A DNA stretch of 45,905 bases from Mycolicibacterium sp. (GTDB taxonomy: Bacteria > Actinomycetota > Actinomycetes > Mycobacteriales > Mycobacteriaceae). The translations under genes and the position numbers were made by a program. The stretch covers positions 1 through 45,905 of the forward strand of contig NZ_JAEMSG010000011.1 in assembly GCF_016462945.1 (NCBI RefSeq), given 5' to 3'. Of the stretch, positions 21,087 to 30,536 are shown piece after piece. The first letter of the stretch is position 1, and the number at the start of each line of letters is the position of its first letter. Under the pieces are notes generated by a model. It worked only from the letters and a program-made list of their open reading frames with translations. It was not told the origin of the DNA and made no database searches.

Positions 21087-22553
21087 TTAGACCGCTGTTG
21101 CAATGACTTTCAGCTCCAGGTACTCCTCGAAACCGGCTACACCCATCTCCCGGCCCACGCCCGACTGCTTGTAGCCACCGAAGGGCACATCTGCGGAATA
21201 CCAGACCCCGCCGTTGACATTGACGGTGCCTACCCTCAGCCGGTTGGCCACCGCTTGCGCGCGCTGCGGGTCCGCACTGAACACGGTGCCTGACAGCCCG
21301 TACGTCGAATCGTTGGCGATACGAACCGCGTCGTCATCGCCGTCGTGGGCGATCACCGTGAGCACCGGGCCGAAGATCTCCTCCCGCGCCACCCGGGCGT
21401 CATTGGTCAACCCGGCGACCACCGTGGGTTCGATGAAGAACCCACGGTCACGGTCTGCGGGTCGGCCTCCACCGCATGCGAATGTGCCGCCCTCAGCAAT
21501 CGCAAGATCCAGATAGGACTGCACCCGATCGCGCTGACGGGCAGAAATGACTGGGCCACATATGGTTCTGTGATCTAGCGGGTCCCCGGGTCTCATCCCG
21601 GACATCGTGGCGGCGGCAGCAGCGACGGCGTCGTCGTAGCGAGACCGCGGTACCACCAGGCGGGTGGTGATCGCGCAGCCCTGACCGGCGTGCATCGATG
21701 CGGTGAACGCCGCCATCGAGCACGCCCCGGCGAGATCGGCGTCATCGAGGACCAGGAACGCGGACTTACCACCCAGTTCCAGAAATACTTTCTTGATCGT
21801 TGCGGCGCCGGCGGCCATGACCGCACGGCCGGTCGCCGTCGAACCGGTGAACGACACCATGTCGACGCGGGGATCGGACGACAGTATCGCCCCTACTGCA
21901 TGGTCATCGGATGTCACGATGTTGAGTACACCCGGCGGGATATCGGTGTGCTCGGCGACGAGTTCACCGAGAACCGCCGCGCACCAGGGGGTGTCCGGGG
22001 CGGGCTTGAGCACCACGGTGTTGCCGGCTGCGAGCGCCGGGCCGATCTTGGCAAGATTGATCTGGTGCGGGAAGTTCCACGGTGTGATGGCCCCCACCAC
22101 GCCGACGGCCTCACGCACGATGGTGCGTTGGGTGGCGATTCCCATCGGGCTGGCCACGCCGAGATCGGTACGCCAGGAATAGGATTCCGCGGTGTCAGCG
22201 CCGAAGCTCAGGTCGGCGACCGGGCCCTCCAACTGCGCCATTCCGGTGAGCATGCGGGGCGCCCCGACCTCGGCCATGGTGATCTCGCGCAGTTCCTCGA
22301 TCTGCTCACGCATGGCATCGCGAAGCTGGCGCACACACCGCACCCGTAGCTCGGTGTTGGTTGACCAGTCGGTGCGATCGAATGCGCGGCGGGCCGCGTC
22401 GATGGCCCGGCTCATATCCTCGGCATCGGCGTTGGCCGCGGTGCCCAGCACCTCTTCGGTAGCCGGGTTGATGTTCGCGAAGCGACCCGCACCGCCTGCC
22501 ACGAGCTTTCCATCGATGAAGAGATCGCTGTTGCGATCGGCTGCTATCGCCAT
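21087..22553 (-). CDS. aldA: Aldehyde dehydrogenase (AldA/Rv0768-like)
   Basis: A 488-aa NAD(P)-dependent aldehyde dehydrogenase. The general-base Glu is in LELGGKSAF and the nucleophile Cys in HAGQGCAITTR; TPWNFPHQINLAKIGPAL and FTGSTATGRAV are also present. ATG 22553 has AAGGAG six bases upstream. It is the first gene of the leftward operon and diverges from tetR. Its start region (CGCGGATGGCG then TA and CAGC) resembles the 29-bp tandem repeat immediately upstream, as if the initiation region had been copied. Confidence 0.95.
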   Translation of the reverse strand: MAIAADRNSDLFIDGKLVAGGAGRFANINPATEEVLGTAANADAEDMSRAIDAARRAFDRTDWSTNTELRVRCVRQLRDAMREQIEELREITMAEVGAPRMLTGMAQLEGPVADLSFGADTAESYSWRTDLGVASPMGIATQRTIVREAVGVVGAITPWNFPHQINLAKIGPALAAGNTVVLKPAPDTPWCAAVLGELVAEHTDIPPGVLNIVTSDDHAVGAILSSDPRVDMVSFTGSTATGRAVMAAGAATIKKVFLELGGKSAFLVLDDADLAGACSMAAFTASMHAGQGCAITTRLVVPRSRYDDAVAAAAATMSGMRPGDPLDHRTICGPVISARQRDRVQSYLDLAIAEGGTFACGGGRPADRDRGFFIEPTVVAGLTNDARVAREEIFGPVLTVIAHDGDDDAVRIANDSTYGLSGTVFSADPQRAQAVANRLRVGTVNVNGGVWYSADVPFGGYKQSGVGREMGVAGFEEYLELKVIATAV

Positions 22554-22565
22554 CCGCGCTCCTTA

Positions 22566-22662
22566 AACTGCTGTACCGCCATCCGCGGTGGCACAACTGC
22601 TGTACCGCCATCCGCGGTGGCACAACTGCTGTACCGCCATCCGCGGTGGCACACCTGCTGTA
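22566..22662. repeat. 29-bp tandem repeat, three full copies plus a 10-bp partial copy
   Basis: Three identical copies begin at 22566, 22595 and 22624, and a truncated fourth (one mismatch) runs 22653-22662. Each unit contains ctgctgtaccgccatccg followed by cggtggcac. On the minus strand each reads CGCGGATGGCGGTACAGCAG, close to the aldA start region. There are no spacers, so this is not CRISPR. As 29 is not a multiple of three, each minus-strand ATG is in a different frame. Confidence 0.97.
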
Positions 22663-22663
22663 T

Positions 22664-22675
22664 GGACACGTGTCC
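22664..22675. promoter_or_regulatory. Palindrome GGACACGTGTCC, candidate TetR operator (site 1)
   Basis: A perfect 12-bp palindrome directly beside the 29-bp repeats in the aldA-tetR divergent region. The same half-sites, GGACA and TGTCC with a 2-bp centre, recur at 22800-22811. Two copies flanking one divergent promoter region suggest binding by the adjacent TetR protein. Confidence 0.6.
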
Positions 22676-22799
22676 GGATAATCCCGTCGAACCTTATCCA
22701 CACTGCTGCGGACTGTGCAAGGCCCAGATCGGTAGTGGCAGCGTTGAGGTGGTATTTCCCTAGTATCTCTTGCGTCAGGTCGGCACCGGTGATTACGGT

Positions 22800-22811
22800 G
22801 GACATGTGTCC
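22800..22811. promoter_or_regulatory. GGACA-TG-TGTCC, candidate TetR operator (site 2)
   Basis: The same 5-bp half-sites as the palindrome at 22664-22675 with a different centre. It overlaps the proposed tetR start codon GTG 22806, which would allow autorepression. Site spacing is 136 bp centre to centre, about 13 helical turns. Confidence 0.55.
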
Positions 22812-23411
22812 AGTGATGCAGTGGCAACCGCCCCCCGTGATCGGGCTGACGCGACCCGGCGGCCTCGGCAGGAGGAGACCTTCCGCAAACTGGTCGGTGC
22901 CGCGTTGGAGACGCTTCAGGAATCCTCCTATGCCGATCTGACGGTGCGCGGTGTGGCGGCGCGAGCGCAGGTGGCACCTGCCACGGCCTACACCTATTTC
23001 TCATCGAAGAACCATCTGGTCGCCGAGGTCTATCTGGATCTGGTCAGCGCGGTGCCCTATTTCATCGATGTCAACGACGCGCGCCTCAACCGGGTGCAGC
23101 AGGCATTGCGCAGCCTGGCACTCGTGGTTGCCGATGAGCCGGAGGTGGCGGTCGCCTGCACTACCGCGTTATTGAGCAACGACACCGCCGTACGCAAGGT
23201 TCGCGACCGCATCGGTGCTGAAATTCATAAGCGGATCAAATCCGCGCTCGGACCTGACGCCGATTCGCGCACCGTGGCGGCGCTGGAGATGAGTTACTTC
23301 GGCGCTCTGGTCCACGCCGGCAGCGGTGCATTCACGTACCGCCAGATCGCCGACCGGCTGGGCTACGTCGTCGGCCTGATCCTGATATCCAGCGACGGGG
23401 ACGGCCAGTGA
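22806..23411 (+). CDS. TetR-family transcriptional regulator (Rv0767c-like)
   Basis: A 201-aa regulator. The helix-turn-helix lies in about residues 25-70: ETFRKLVGAALETLQESSYADLTVRGVAARAQVAPATAYTYFSSKNHL is in one continuous run, with the typical AYTYFSSK recognition end. The start is uncertain. GTG 22806 gives a compact N-terminus, whereas TTG 22770 adds 12 residues but has a poor context. It overlaps the cyp123 start by four bases (GTGA), so the repressor and the P450s are made from one transcript. It probably controls both this operon and the divergent aldA operon. Confidence 0.88.
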   Translation: MSSDAVATAPRDRADATRRPRQEETFRKLVGAALETLQESSYADLTVRGVAARAQVAPATAYTYFSSKNHLVAEVYLDLVSAVPYFIDVNDARLNRVQQALRSLALVVADEPEVAVACTTALLSNDTAVRKVRDRIGAEIHKRIKSALGPDADSRTVAALEMSYFGALVHAGSGAFTYRQIADRLGYVVGLILISSDGDGQ

Positions 23412-24610
23412 GCGCTGAGACCGTTCCGCTGGTGCTGGACCCCTACGACTACCACCTTCACGAAGACCCCTATCCGTACTACAAACGTCTGCGTGACGAG
23501 GCGCCGCTCTACCGCAACGACGCACTGAACTTCTGGGCGCTGACCCGACATGCCGATGTGCACAGGGGCTTCCGCAACAGCACCGAACTGTCCAACAAGC
23601 TCGGGGTGTCACTGGACCCGATTTCCCGCACGCCCGAGGCCTACCGGACCATGTCCTTCCTGGCGATGGACGACCCCGGGCATCTGCGCTTGCGCACGCT
23701 GGTGTCCAAAGGTTTCACTCCCCGCCGGATCCGTGAGCTTGAGGCCCGGGTACTGGAACTGACCACCGCCCATCTCGATACCGCATTGCAGTCTGACAGT
23801 TTCGACTTCATTGCCGAATTCGCCGGCAAGCTGCCCATGGATGTGATCTCCGAATTGATGGGTGTCCCAGTGGCGGACCGGGCGCGGCTCCGCGCACTGG
23901 CCGATAGCGTGATGCACCGCGAGGATGGCGTTTCCGATGTTCCGATGGCAGCAATCGAGGCGTCGATGGAGCTGCTGGTCTACTACGCCGACATGGTGGC
24001 GCAGCGGCGGAAGAAGCCCACCGACGATCTCACGACAGCACTCCTGGAAGCCGAGATCGATGGCGACCGCCTCGGCGACGACGAGATCATGGCCTTCCTG
24101 TTCCTCATGGTCGTCGCCGGCAACGAAACCACCACGAAACTCCTTGGTAATGCGGCCTATTGGGGCGCAATTAACGCCGATCAGCTGGTGGGAGTGCACG
24201 CCGATCATTCCCGGATTCCGCTGTGGGTCGAGGAGACGCTGCGCTACGACACCTCCAGCCAGATCCTGGCCCGCACCGTCGTCGCCGACATCGAGTTTTA
24301 CGGCATCACCCTGCACGACGGCGACACCCTACTGCTGGTGCCCGGCTCGGCGCACCGAGACGAACGGGTCTTCGACTCACCCGACGAATTTCTGATCGGC
24401 CGCGATATCGGCTCCAAGCTATTGAGTTTCGGCAGCGGTGCGCATTTCTGCCTCGGCGCGCATCTGGCCCGAATGGAGGCGCGCGTCGCACTCACCGAGT
24501 TATTCGAACGGATCCGCGACTACGAGGTTGATGAAGCCGGTGCGGTTCGCGTGCACTCGAGTAACGTGCGCGGGTTCGCCAGCCTGCCGATGACGGTGAA
24601 GCTTCGCTGA
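23408..24610 (+). CDS. cyp123: Cytochrome P450 (CYP123-like)
   Basis: A 400-aa P450. The I-helix motif is VAGNETTTKL, the K-helix ExxR is in VEETLRY and the heme Cys348 is in FGSGAHFCLGAHLARME. Sequence and gene order match Rv0766c. The GTG start overlaps the tetR stop, and the TGA overlaps the next ATG by one base, so translation is coupled through three genes. The likely redox partner is the 3Fe-4S ferredoxin downstream of cyp51. Natural substrate unknown. Confidence 0.94.
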   Translation: MSAETVPLVLDPYDYHLHEDPYPYYKRLRDEAPLYRNDALNFWALTRHADVHRGFRNSTELSNKLGVSLDPISRTPEAYRTMSFLAMDDPGHLRLRTLVSKGFTPRRIRELEARVLELTTAHLDTALQSDSFDFIAEFAGKLPMDVISELMGVPVADRARLRALADSVMHREDGVSDVPMAAIEASMELLVYYADMVAQRRKKPTDDLTTALLEAEIDGDRLGDDEIMAFLFLMVVAGNETTTKLLGNAAYWGAINADQLVGVHADHSRIPLWVEETLRYDTSSQILARTVVADIEFYGITLHDGDTLLLVPGSAHRDERVFDSPDEFLIGRDIGSKLLSFGSGAHFCLGAHLARMEARVALTELFERIRDYEVDEAGAVRVHSSNVRGFASLPMTVKLR

Positions 24611-25424
24611 TGGCGCGCTTCGAACCGCACCCCAACCGCCGACCCGTCATCGTCGCCGGGGCTTCCTCAGGGATCGGCGCCGCCACCGCTGCTGAACTTG
24701 CCGCACGCGGATTCCCGGTTGCCCTCGGCGCCCGGCGTTTGGAGAAATGCGAAGAGTTGGCCGACCAGATCCGGACGGATGGCGGTGAGGCCGTGGCTTT
24801 GTCGCTTGACGTCACCGACCCCGACTCGGTCAGAGAATTCGTGCGCCGGGCGGGCGAGGAACTCGGCGATATCGAGATACTCGTCGCCGGGGCCGGCGAC
24901 ACCTTCTTCGGGCGGCTCTATGAAATCGAGACTGAGGACTTCGAGTCCCAGATCCAGATCCACCTCATCGGAGCCCACCGGTTGGCCGCCGCCGTGCTGC
25001 CCGCGATGGTGTCCCGTCGACGTGGCGACGTCATCTTCATCGGTTCCGATGTCGCGTTACGCCAGCGCCCGCATATGGGTGCTTACGGCGCCGCCAAGGC
25101 CGGCCTGACCGCGATGGTGACCAACCTGCAGATGGAGTTGGAGGGCACCGGCGTGCGCGCCTCGGTCGTTCACCCCGGACCGACCCAGACCGGTATGGGC
25201 TGGAATCTGCCACCGGAGTCCATCGCACCGGCGCTGGAGGACTGGGCCAAATGGGGCCAGGCCCGCCACAGCTACTTCCTACGAGCAGCAGACCTCGCCC
25301 GCGCGGTTGCATTCGTCGCCGAGACCCCGCGCGGTGGGTTCGTCGCCACGATGGAACTGCAACCCGAGGCACCGCTGTCCAGCGCGCCCAAGGAACGTCA
25401 GCAACTGAAATACCCGGAGGAACC

Positions 25425-25428
<4 letters not shown>
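24610..25428 (+). CDS. Short-chain dehydrogenase (Rv0765c-like)
   Basis: A 272-aa SDR between cyp123 and cyp51. The Rossmann motif is AGASSGIG, GARR after strand 2 suggests NADP(H), the NNAG position reads VAGAG, and the catalytic Tyr/Lys is YGAAK, followed by VHPGPTQTGMGW. Its ATG overlaps the cyp123 stop by one base, and its TGA overlaps the cyp51 GTG (GTGA). Tight coupling to two P450s suggests it acts on a hydroxylated or keto product of one of them (inference). Confidence 0.9.
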
Positions 25429-27010
<1,582 letters not shown>

Positions 27011-27013
27011 AGC

Positions 27014-27559
27014 ATGGCCGCATTGCCCAGAGAGCAGTTGGAGGACTTCATCCAGCGGTGGATGGACGCCAACCGCGAAGCCGAACGCAAGGGCGATTGG
27101 AAAGGCCTTGCGGAATTCTTCGCACTCGACGCCACCTACGGCTGGAACATCGGCCCCAAGGAGGACGTCATGTGCTTGGGCCGCAATGAGATCCGCGATA
27201 TCGCGCTCGGGTATGAGATGGCCGGACTGGAGGGCTGGAGCTACCCCTATCAAAAGGTGATCATCGACGACAAGATCGGCGAGGTGGTCGGCTTCTGGAA
27301 GCAGGTCGCCACCGACGCCGACGGCACCCAGGCGACGATCTACGGTATCGGCGGGAGTTGGTTCCGGCTCAATGCCGAGGGGTTGATCGAATGGCAGCGC
27401 GACTTCTTCGACTTCGGTCACGTGCAAAAGCTGTATCTGAAGCTCATGGAGCAAGGGAAACTCTCCAAAGGCATGCAGGAGCGTATCGAGCGCAGCCTCG
27501 CCGGGGAGAAACTGCCCGGCTACTACCCGCTTGGACAGGCACCTGTCCCGATCTGGTGA
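27014..27559 (+). CDS. NTF2/SnoaL-like conserved protein (Rv0762c-like)
   Basis: A 181-aa protein with an alpha+beta cone layout: a helical N-terminus (LPREQLEDFIQRWMDANREAERKGDWKGLAEFF), ATYGWNIGPKEDVMCLGRNEIRDIALG, then beta strands, ending in a helical tail and GYYPLGQAPVPIW. This suggests the NTF2-like superfamily, whose members bind small hydrophobic ligands or act as isomerases or dehydratases. Same length as Rv0762c. It is three bases after the ferredoxin stop, so it belongs to the cyp51 operon. Exact role unknown. Confidence 0.8.
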   Translation: MAALPREQLEDFIQRWMDANREAERKGDWKGLAEFFALDATYGWNIGPKEDVMCLGRNEIRDIALGYEMAGLEGWSYPYQKVIIDDKIGEVVGFWKQVATDADGTQATIYGIGGSWFRLNAEGLIEWQRDFFDFGHVQKLYLKLMEQGKLSKGMQERIERSLAGEKLPGYYPLGQAPVPIW

Positions 27560-27596
27560 CTTGACACCCGTCAGGTCCTAGGATGCGACACATAAC

Positions 27597-27610
27597 GAGA
27601 ACACGTTCTA
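27597..27610. promoter_or_regulatory. KstR-like operator GAGAACACGTTCTA upstream of adhB
   Basis: It matches the KstR consensus TNNAACNNGTTNNA at every fixed position but the first (G for T). It is itself a near-perfect inverted repeat (AGAAC-AC-GTTCT), placed 32 bp before the adhB start. If real, it links the adhB half of the cyp51 locus to the cholesterol regulon. Confidence 0.6.
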
Positions 27611-27641
27611 TCTCAGCCACACCGTCAGTCGGAGGATTTCA

Positions 27642-28772
27642 GTGAAGACAAAAGGCGCGCTCATCAGGGAGTTCAATCAGCCGTGGGCGATCGAGGAGAT
27701 CGAGATCGGTGACCCTGCGAAAAATGAGGTCAAGATCCAGATGGAAGCCTCCGGTATGTGCCACTCCGATCACCACCTGGTCACCGGCGGCATCCCGATG
27801 TTCGGCTTCCCGGTCCTCGGCGGACACGAGGGTGCCGGCATTGTCACCGAGATCGGTGAGGGTGTGGAAAACGTGGCGGTCGGCGATCACGTGGTGTTGT
27901 CATTCATCCCGTCGTGCGGCAAGTGTCCGTCATGTCAGGCCGGTCTTCGCAACCTCTGCGATCTTGGTGCCGGACTGCTGGCCGGCGTCGCTATCTCCGA
28001 CGGCACCCACCGCATCCACACCGCCGACGGCATGCCGGTGTTCCCGATGACACTGCTGGGTACCTTCTCGCCCTACATGGTGGTGCACGAGTCCTCGGTG
28101 GTGAAGATCGATCCGTCGATCCCGTTCGAGGTGGCCTGCCTGGTCGGCTGTGGTGTCACCACCGGGTACGGGTCGGCCACCCACACCGCGCAGATCAAGC
28201 CCGGCGAGGACGTCGCGGTGGTCGGCGTCGGCGGAGTTGGCATGGCGGCACTGCAGGGCGCGGTCATCTCCGGCGCCCGAAACATCTTCGTCATCGAGCC
28301 CGTCGAGTGGAAGCGCGATGCCGCCCTGAAGTTCGGCGCCACCCATGCCTATCCCGACATCGAGGCGGCCATGATGGGTATCGCCGAGGTGACCGGTGGC
28401 TTCATGGCCAAGAAGGTGATCGTCACCGTCGGTGAAGTCAATGGCGCCGATGTCGACAACTACATGAACATCACCTCCAAGTCCGGCACCTGTGTGATGA
28501 CCGCTATCGGCAGCATGCTTGACACCAATGTCACGCTCAATCTGGCGATGCTGACCCTCATGCAGAAGAACCTGCAGGGCACCATCTTCGGCGGCGGCAA
28601 CCCGCACCACGACATCCCGCAGCTGCTGTCGATGTACAAGATGGGCAAGCTCAACATCGACGACATGATCACCCGGCAGTACCGCCTGGAGCAGATCAAC
28701 GACGGATATAAGGACATGCTGGAGGGTCGCAATATTCGTGGCGTCATCCGCTACACCGACGAGGATCGCTGA
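27642..28772 (+). CDS. adhB: Zinc-dependent (NDMA-type) alcohol dehydrogenase AdhB
   Basis: A 376-aa medium-chain alcohol dehydrogenase. Catalytic zinc ligands are Cys40 (GMCHSDH), His62-Glu63 (GGHEGAG) and the Cys in LVGCGVTTGYG. The structural zinc site is Cys92, 95, 98 and 106 (CGKCPSCQAGLRNLC). The cofactor-site motif is GVGGVG. It matches Rv0761c, assigned to the NDMA-dependent nicotinoprotein branch in which NAD(H) stays bound. GTG 27642 has GGAGGA at good distance. A KstR-like palindrome lies upstream, and a KSI-like gene follows after two bases. Confidence 0.93.
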   Translation: MKTKGALIREFNQPWAIEEIEIGDPAKNEVKIQMEASGMCHSDHHLVTGGIPMFGFPVLGGHEGAGIVTEIGEGVENVAVGDHVVLSFIPSCGKCPSCQAGLRNLCDLGAGLLAGVAISDGTHRIHTADGMPVFPMTLLGTFSPYMVVHESSVVKIDPSIPFEVACLVGCGVTTGYGSATHTAQIKPGEDVAVVGVGGVGMAALQGAVISGARNIFVIEPVEWKRDAALKFGATHAYPDIEAAMMGIAEVTGGFMAKKVIVTVGEVNGADVDNYMNITSKSGTCVMTAIGSMLDTNVTLNLAMLTLMQKNLQGTIFGGGNPHHDIPQLLSMYKMGKLNIDDMITRQYRLEQINDGYKDMLEGRNIRGVIRYTDEDR

Positions 28773-28774
28773 CC

Positions 28775-29203
28775 TTGACCCAGCAGACCACCGAACTGAC
28801 GCCCGCCCTGGCTGCCTCACGGGAGTCTTGGCGGTGCGTGCAGTCCCACGACCGCGAGGGCTGGCTCGCATTGATGGCGCCGGACGTCGTCATCGAGGAT
28901 CCGATCGGGCCGTCCTACACCAATCCCGACGGATTCGGCGTGCGCGGTAAGGAGGCGGTCGCGGCGTTCTATGACGCCAATATCGCCGCCAACACCCTGC
29001 GGGTCACCTGCGAGGAGACCTTCCCGTCCAGCTCGCCGAATGAAGTGGCGCACATTCTGGTGCTGCGCAGCGAGTTCGAAGGCGGTATGACCAGCACGGT
29101 GCGCGGAGTCTTCTGCTACCTCGTCGACGACGCCGGTCTGATCACCAATATGCGCGGTTACTGGAACCTCGAGGGGATGCAGTTCGGGCAGGCGCCGGCC
29201 TGA
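28775..29203 (+). CDS. Ketosteroid isomerase-like (SnoaL) protein (Rv0760c-like)
   Basis: A 142-aa NTF2-like protein. It contains WRCVQSHDREGWLALMAPDVVIEDPIG, SEFEGGMTSTVRGVFCY and GLITNMRGYWNLEGMQFG, and closely matches Rv0760c, which has a ketosteroid-isomerase fold and binds steroids. The start is TTG 28775, supported by homolog length and by the two-base spacing after adhB. With adhB and the following SDR it suggests handling of a steroid or other polycyclic alcohol/ketone (inference). Confidence 0.9.
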   Translation: MTQQTTELTPALAASRESWRCVQSHDREGWLALMAPDVVIEDPIGPSYTNPDGFGVRGKEAVAAFYDANIAANTLRVTCEETFPSSSPNEVAHILVLRSEFEGGMTSTVRGVFCYLVDDAGLITNMRGYWNLEGMQFGQAPA

Positions 29204-29205
29204 GC

Positions 29206-30075
29206 GTGACCGGCCTGCCGCTTGACGGATTCGGTGCCGTCGTCGTCGGTGGGTCCCGTGGGATCGGCGCCGCCGTGGCAACCCTTCTCGTCGAGTTGGG
29301 TGCCGGTGTCGTGATCAATGGCCGTGACGGCGACGCCGTTCGCGCGACAGTCAGCTCCATCACCGCGGCCGGTGGACGAGCAATCGGGTACCCCGGTTCG
29401 GCATCCGACGACGCTGTGGCCGAAGCCCTGATCGCGTTGTGCGAGAACGAGTTCGGCCGGATCAACGCATTAGTGAACTGCGCGGGCACGGCCGAGCCGA
29501 AGGGTTCGTCGATCCTCAACGTCAGCCCGAGTGAGTTCCGGGACTTGATCGACACCCACCTCGGCACTGTATTCGCCACCTGCCGTGCGGCCGCGCCGAA
29601 GATGGTCGCCAGGGGTGGCGGGTCGATCGTCAACACGAGTTCATTCGCCTTCCTCGGCGACTACGGCGGTACCGGCTACCCGGCCGGGAAGGGTGCGGTG
29701 AATGGACTCACCATGGCGATTGCCGCCGAACTCGCCGGGCAGGGGGTTCGCGCCAATGTCATCTGCCCCGGCGCCAAAACCCGGCTATCCACCGGGACCG
29801 ACTACGAGCGCCATATCGAGTCGCTTCGCCACCGCGGCATGCTCGACGAGCTCAGCGCTCAGGGGGCACTTGATGCTGCACCGCCGGAGTACGCCGCGTC
29901 GCTCTACGCCTATCTGATCAGCGACCTCTCGAAGCCGGTGACGGGCCAGATCTTCATCGCCGCAGGCGGTTTCGTGGGCCGCTTCGACCGACCTTCACCG
30001 GCGCTACTCGGCTACCGGGACCACCACGACTCGGGCCCGTGGTCGATCACCGAGATAGCCCGGATGCTTTCCTGA
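29206..30075 (+). CDS. Short-chain dehydrogenase, steroid-cluster type
   Basis: A 289-aa SDR with GGSRGIG at the N-terminus, VNCAG, Ser in VNTSSFAFL and the catalytic YPAGK pair. NGRD after strand 2 suggests NADP(H). The ending ([26 protein letters not shown]) is longer than usual and recalls Hsd4A/MFE-2-like SDRs that act on steroid-CoA or bulky substrates. GTG 29206 comes two bases after the KSI-like stop. As I recall the Mtb map, Rv0760c is followed directly by the HIT gene, so this SDR is extra here. Confidence 0.88.
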   Translation: MTGLPLDGFGAVVVGGSRGIGAAVATLLVELGAGVVINGRDGDAVRATVSSITAAGGRAIGYPGSASDDAVAEALIALCENEFGRINALVNCAGTAEPKGSSILNVSPSEFRDLIDTHLGTVFATCRAAAPKMVARGGGSIVNTSSFAFLGDYGGTGYPAGKGAVNGLTMAIAAELAGQGVRANVICPGAKTRLSTGTDYERHIESLRHRGMLDELSAQGALDAAPPEYAASLYAYLISDLSKPVTGQIFIAAGGFVGRFDRPSPALLGYRDHHDSGPWSITEIARMLS

Positions 30076-30097
30076 GCCAAACCCTATGCTGGGGCGC

Positions 30098-30502
30098 ATG
30101 CCGTCCGTCTTCACCATGATCATCAATCGCGACCTGCCCGGGCGATTCGTCTACGAAGACGATGATGTCGTGGCATTTCTGACCATCGAGCCGATGACCC
30201 AGGGGCACACCCTGGTCGTGCCCCGCGCAGAGGTCGACAATTGGCAGGACGTGGAACCGTCGTTGTTCAACCACGTCATGGCGGTGTCCCAACGCATCGG
30301 CAAGGCCGTCTGCGCCGCGTTCGGAGCCGAGCGCGCCGGTGTGATCATCGCCGGACTGGAGGTTCCGCACCTGCACGTGCACGTGTTCCCGGCCTTCAAC
30401 CTGACCGACTTCGGTTTCGCCCACGTCGATCGCAACCCGTCGCGCGAGTCCCTCGATCAGGCCCAGGCCAAGATCATCACGGCGCTCGCTGCACTGGACT
30501 GA
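30098..30502 (+). CDS. HIT-family nucleotide hydrolase (Rv0759c-like)
   Basis: A 134-aa histidine-triad protein with the active-site motif HLHVHVF and the N-terminal pattern [24 protein letters not shown]. Such proteins hydrolyse adenosine phosphoramidates or dinucleotides. ATG 30098 matches the usual N-terminus ([11 protein letters not shown]). The nearest upstream gene ends 22 bp before, so it may be the last gene of the adhB operon. In Mtb the homolog lies beside phoR; no phoPR genes follow here. Confidence 0.93.
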   Translation: MPSVFTMIINRDLPGRFVYEDDDVVAFLTIEPMTQGHTLVVPRAEVDNWQDVEPSLFNHVMAVSQRIGKAVCAAFGAERAGVIIAGLEVPHLHVHVFPAFNLTDFGFAHVDRNPSRESLDQAQAKIITALAALD

Positions 30503-30536
30503 TCACCGCCGGCAGACCCGGTCATACACTTGCACC

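Noticed and set aside
22566-22662. CRISPR-like repeat array
   Set aside because: The three 29-bp units are directly adjacent with no spacers, and no cas gene is nearby.
22306-23004. Minus-strand protein reading through the 29-bp repeats into aldA
   Set aside because: It is out of frame with aldA, runs antisense to tetR, and lacks a ribosome-binding site and domains.
27930-28871. 313-codon minus-strand open frame
   Set aside because: It is the shadow of adhB, rich in Asp/Val/His, with no domain.
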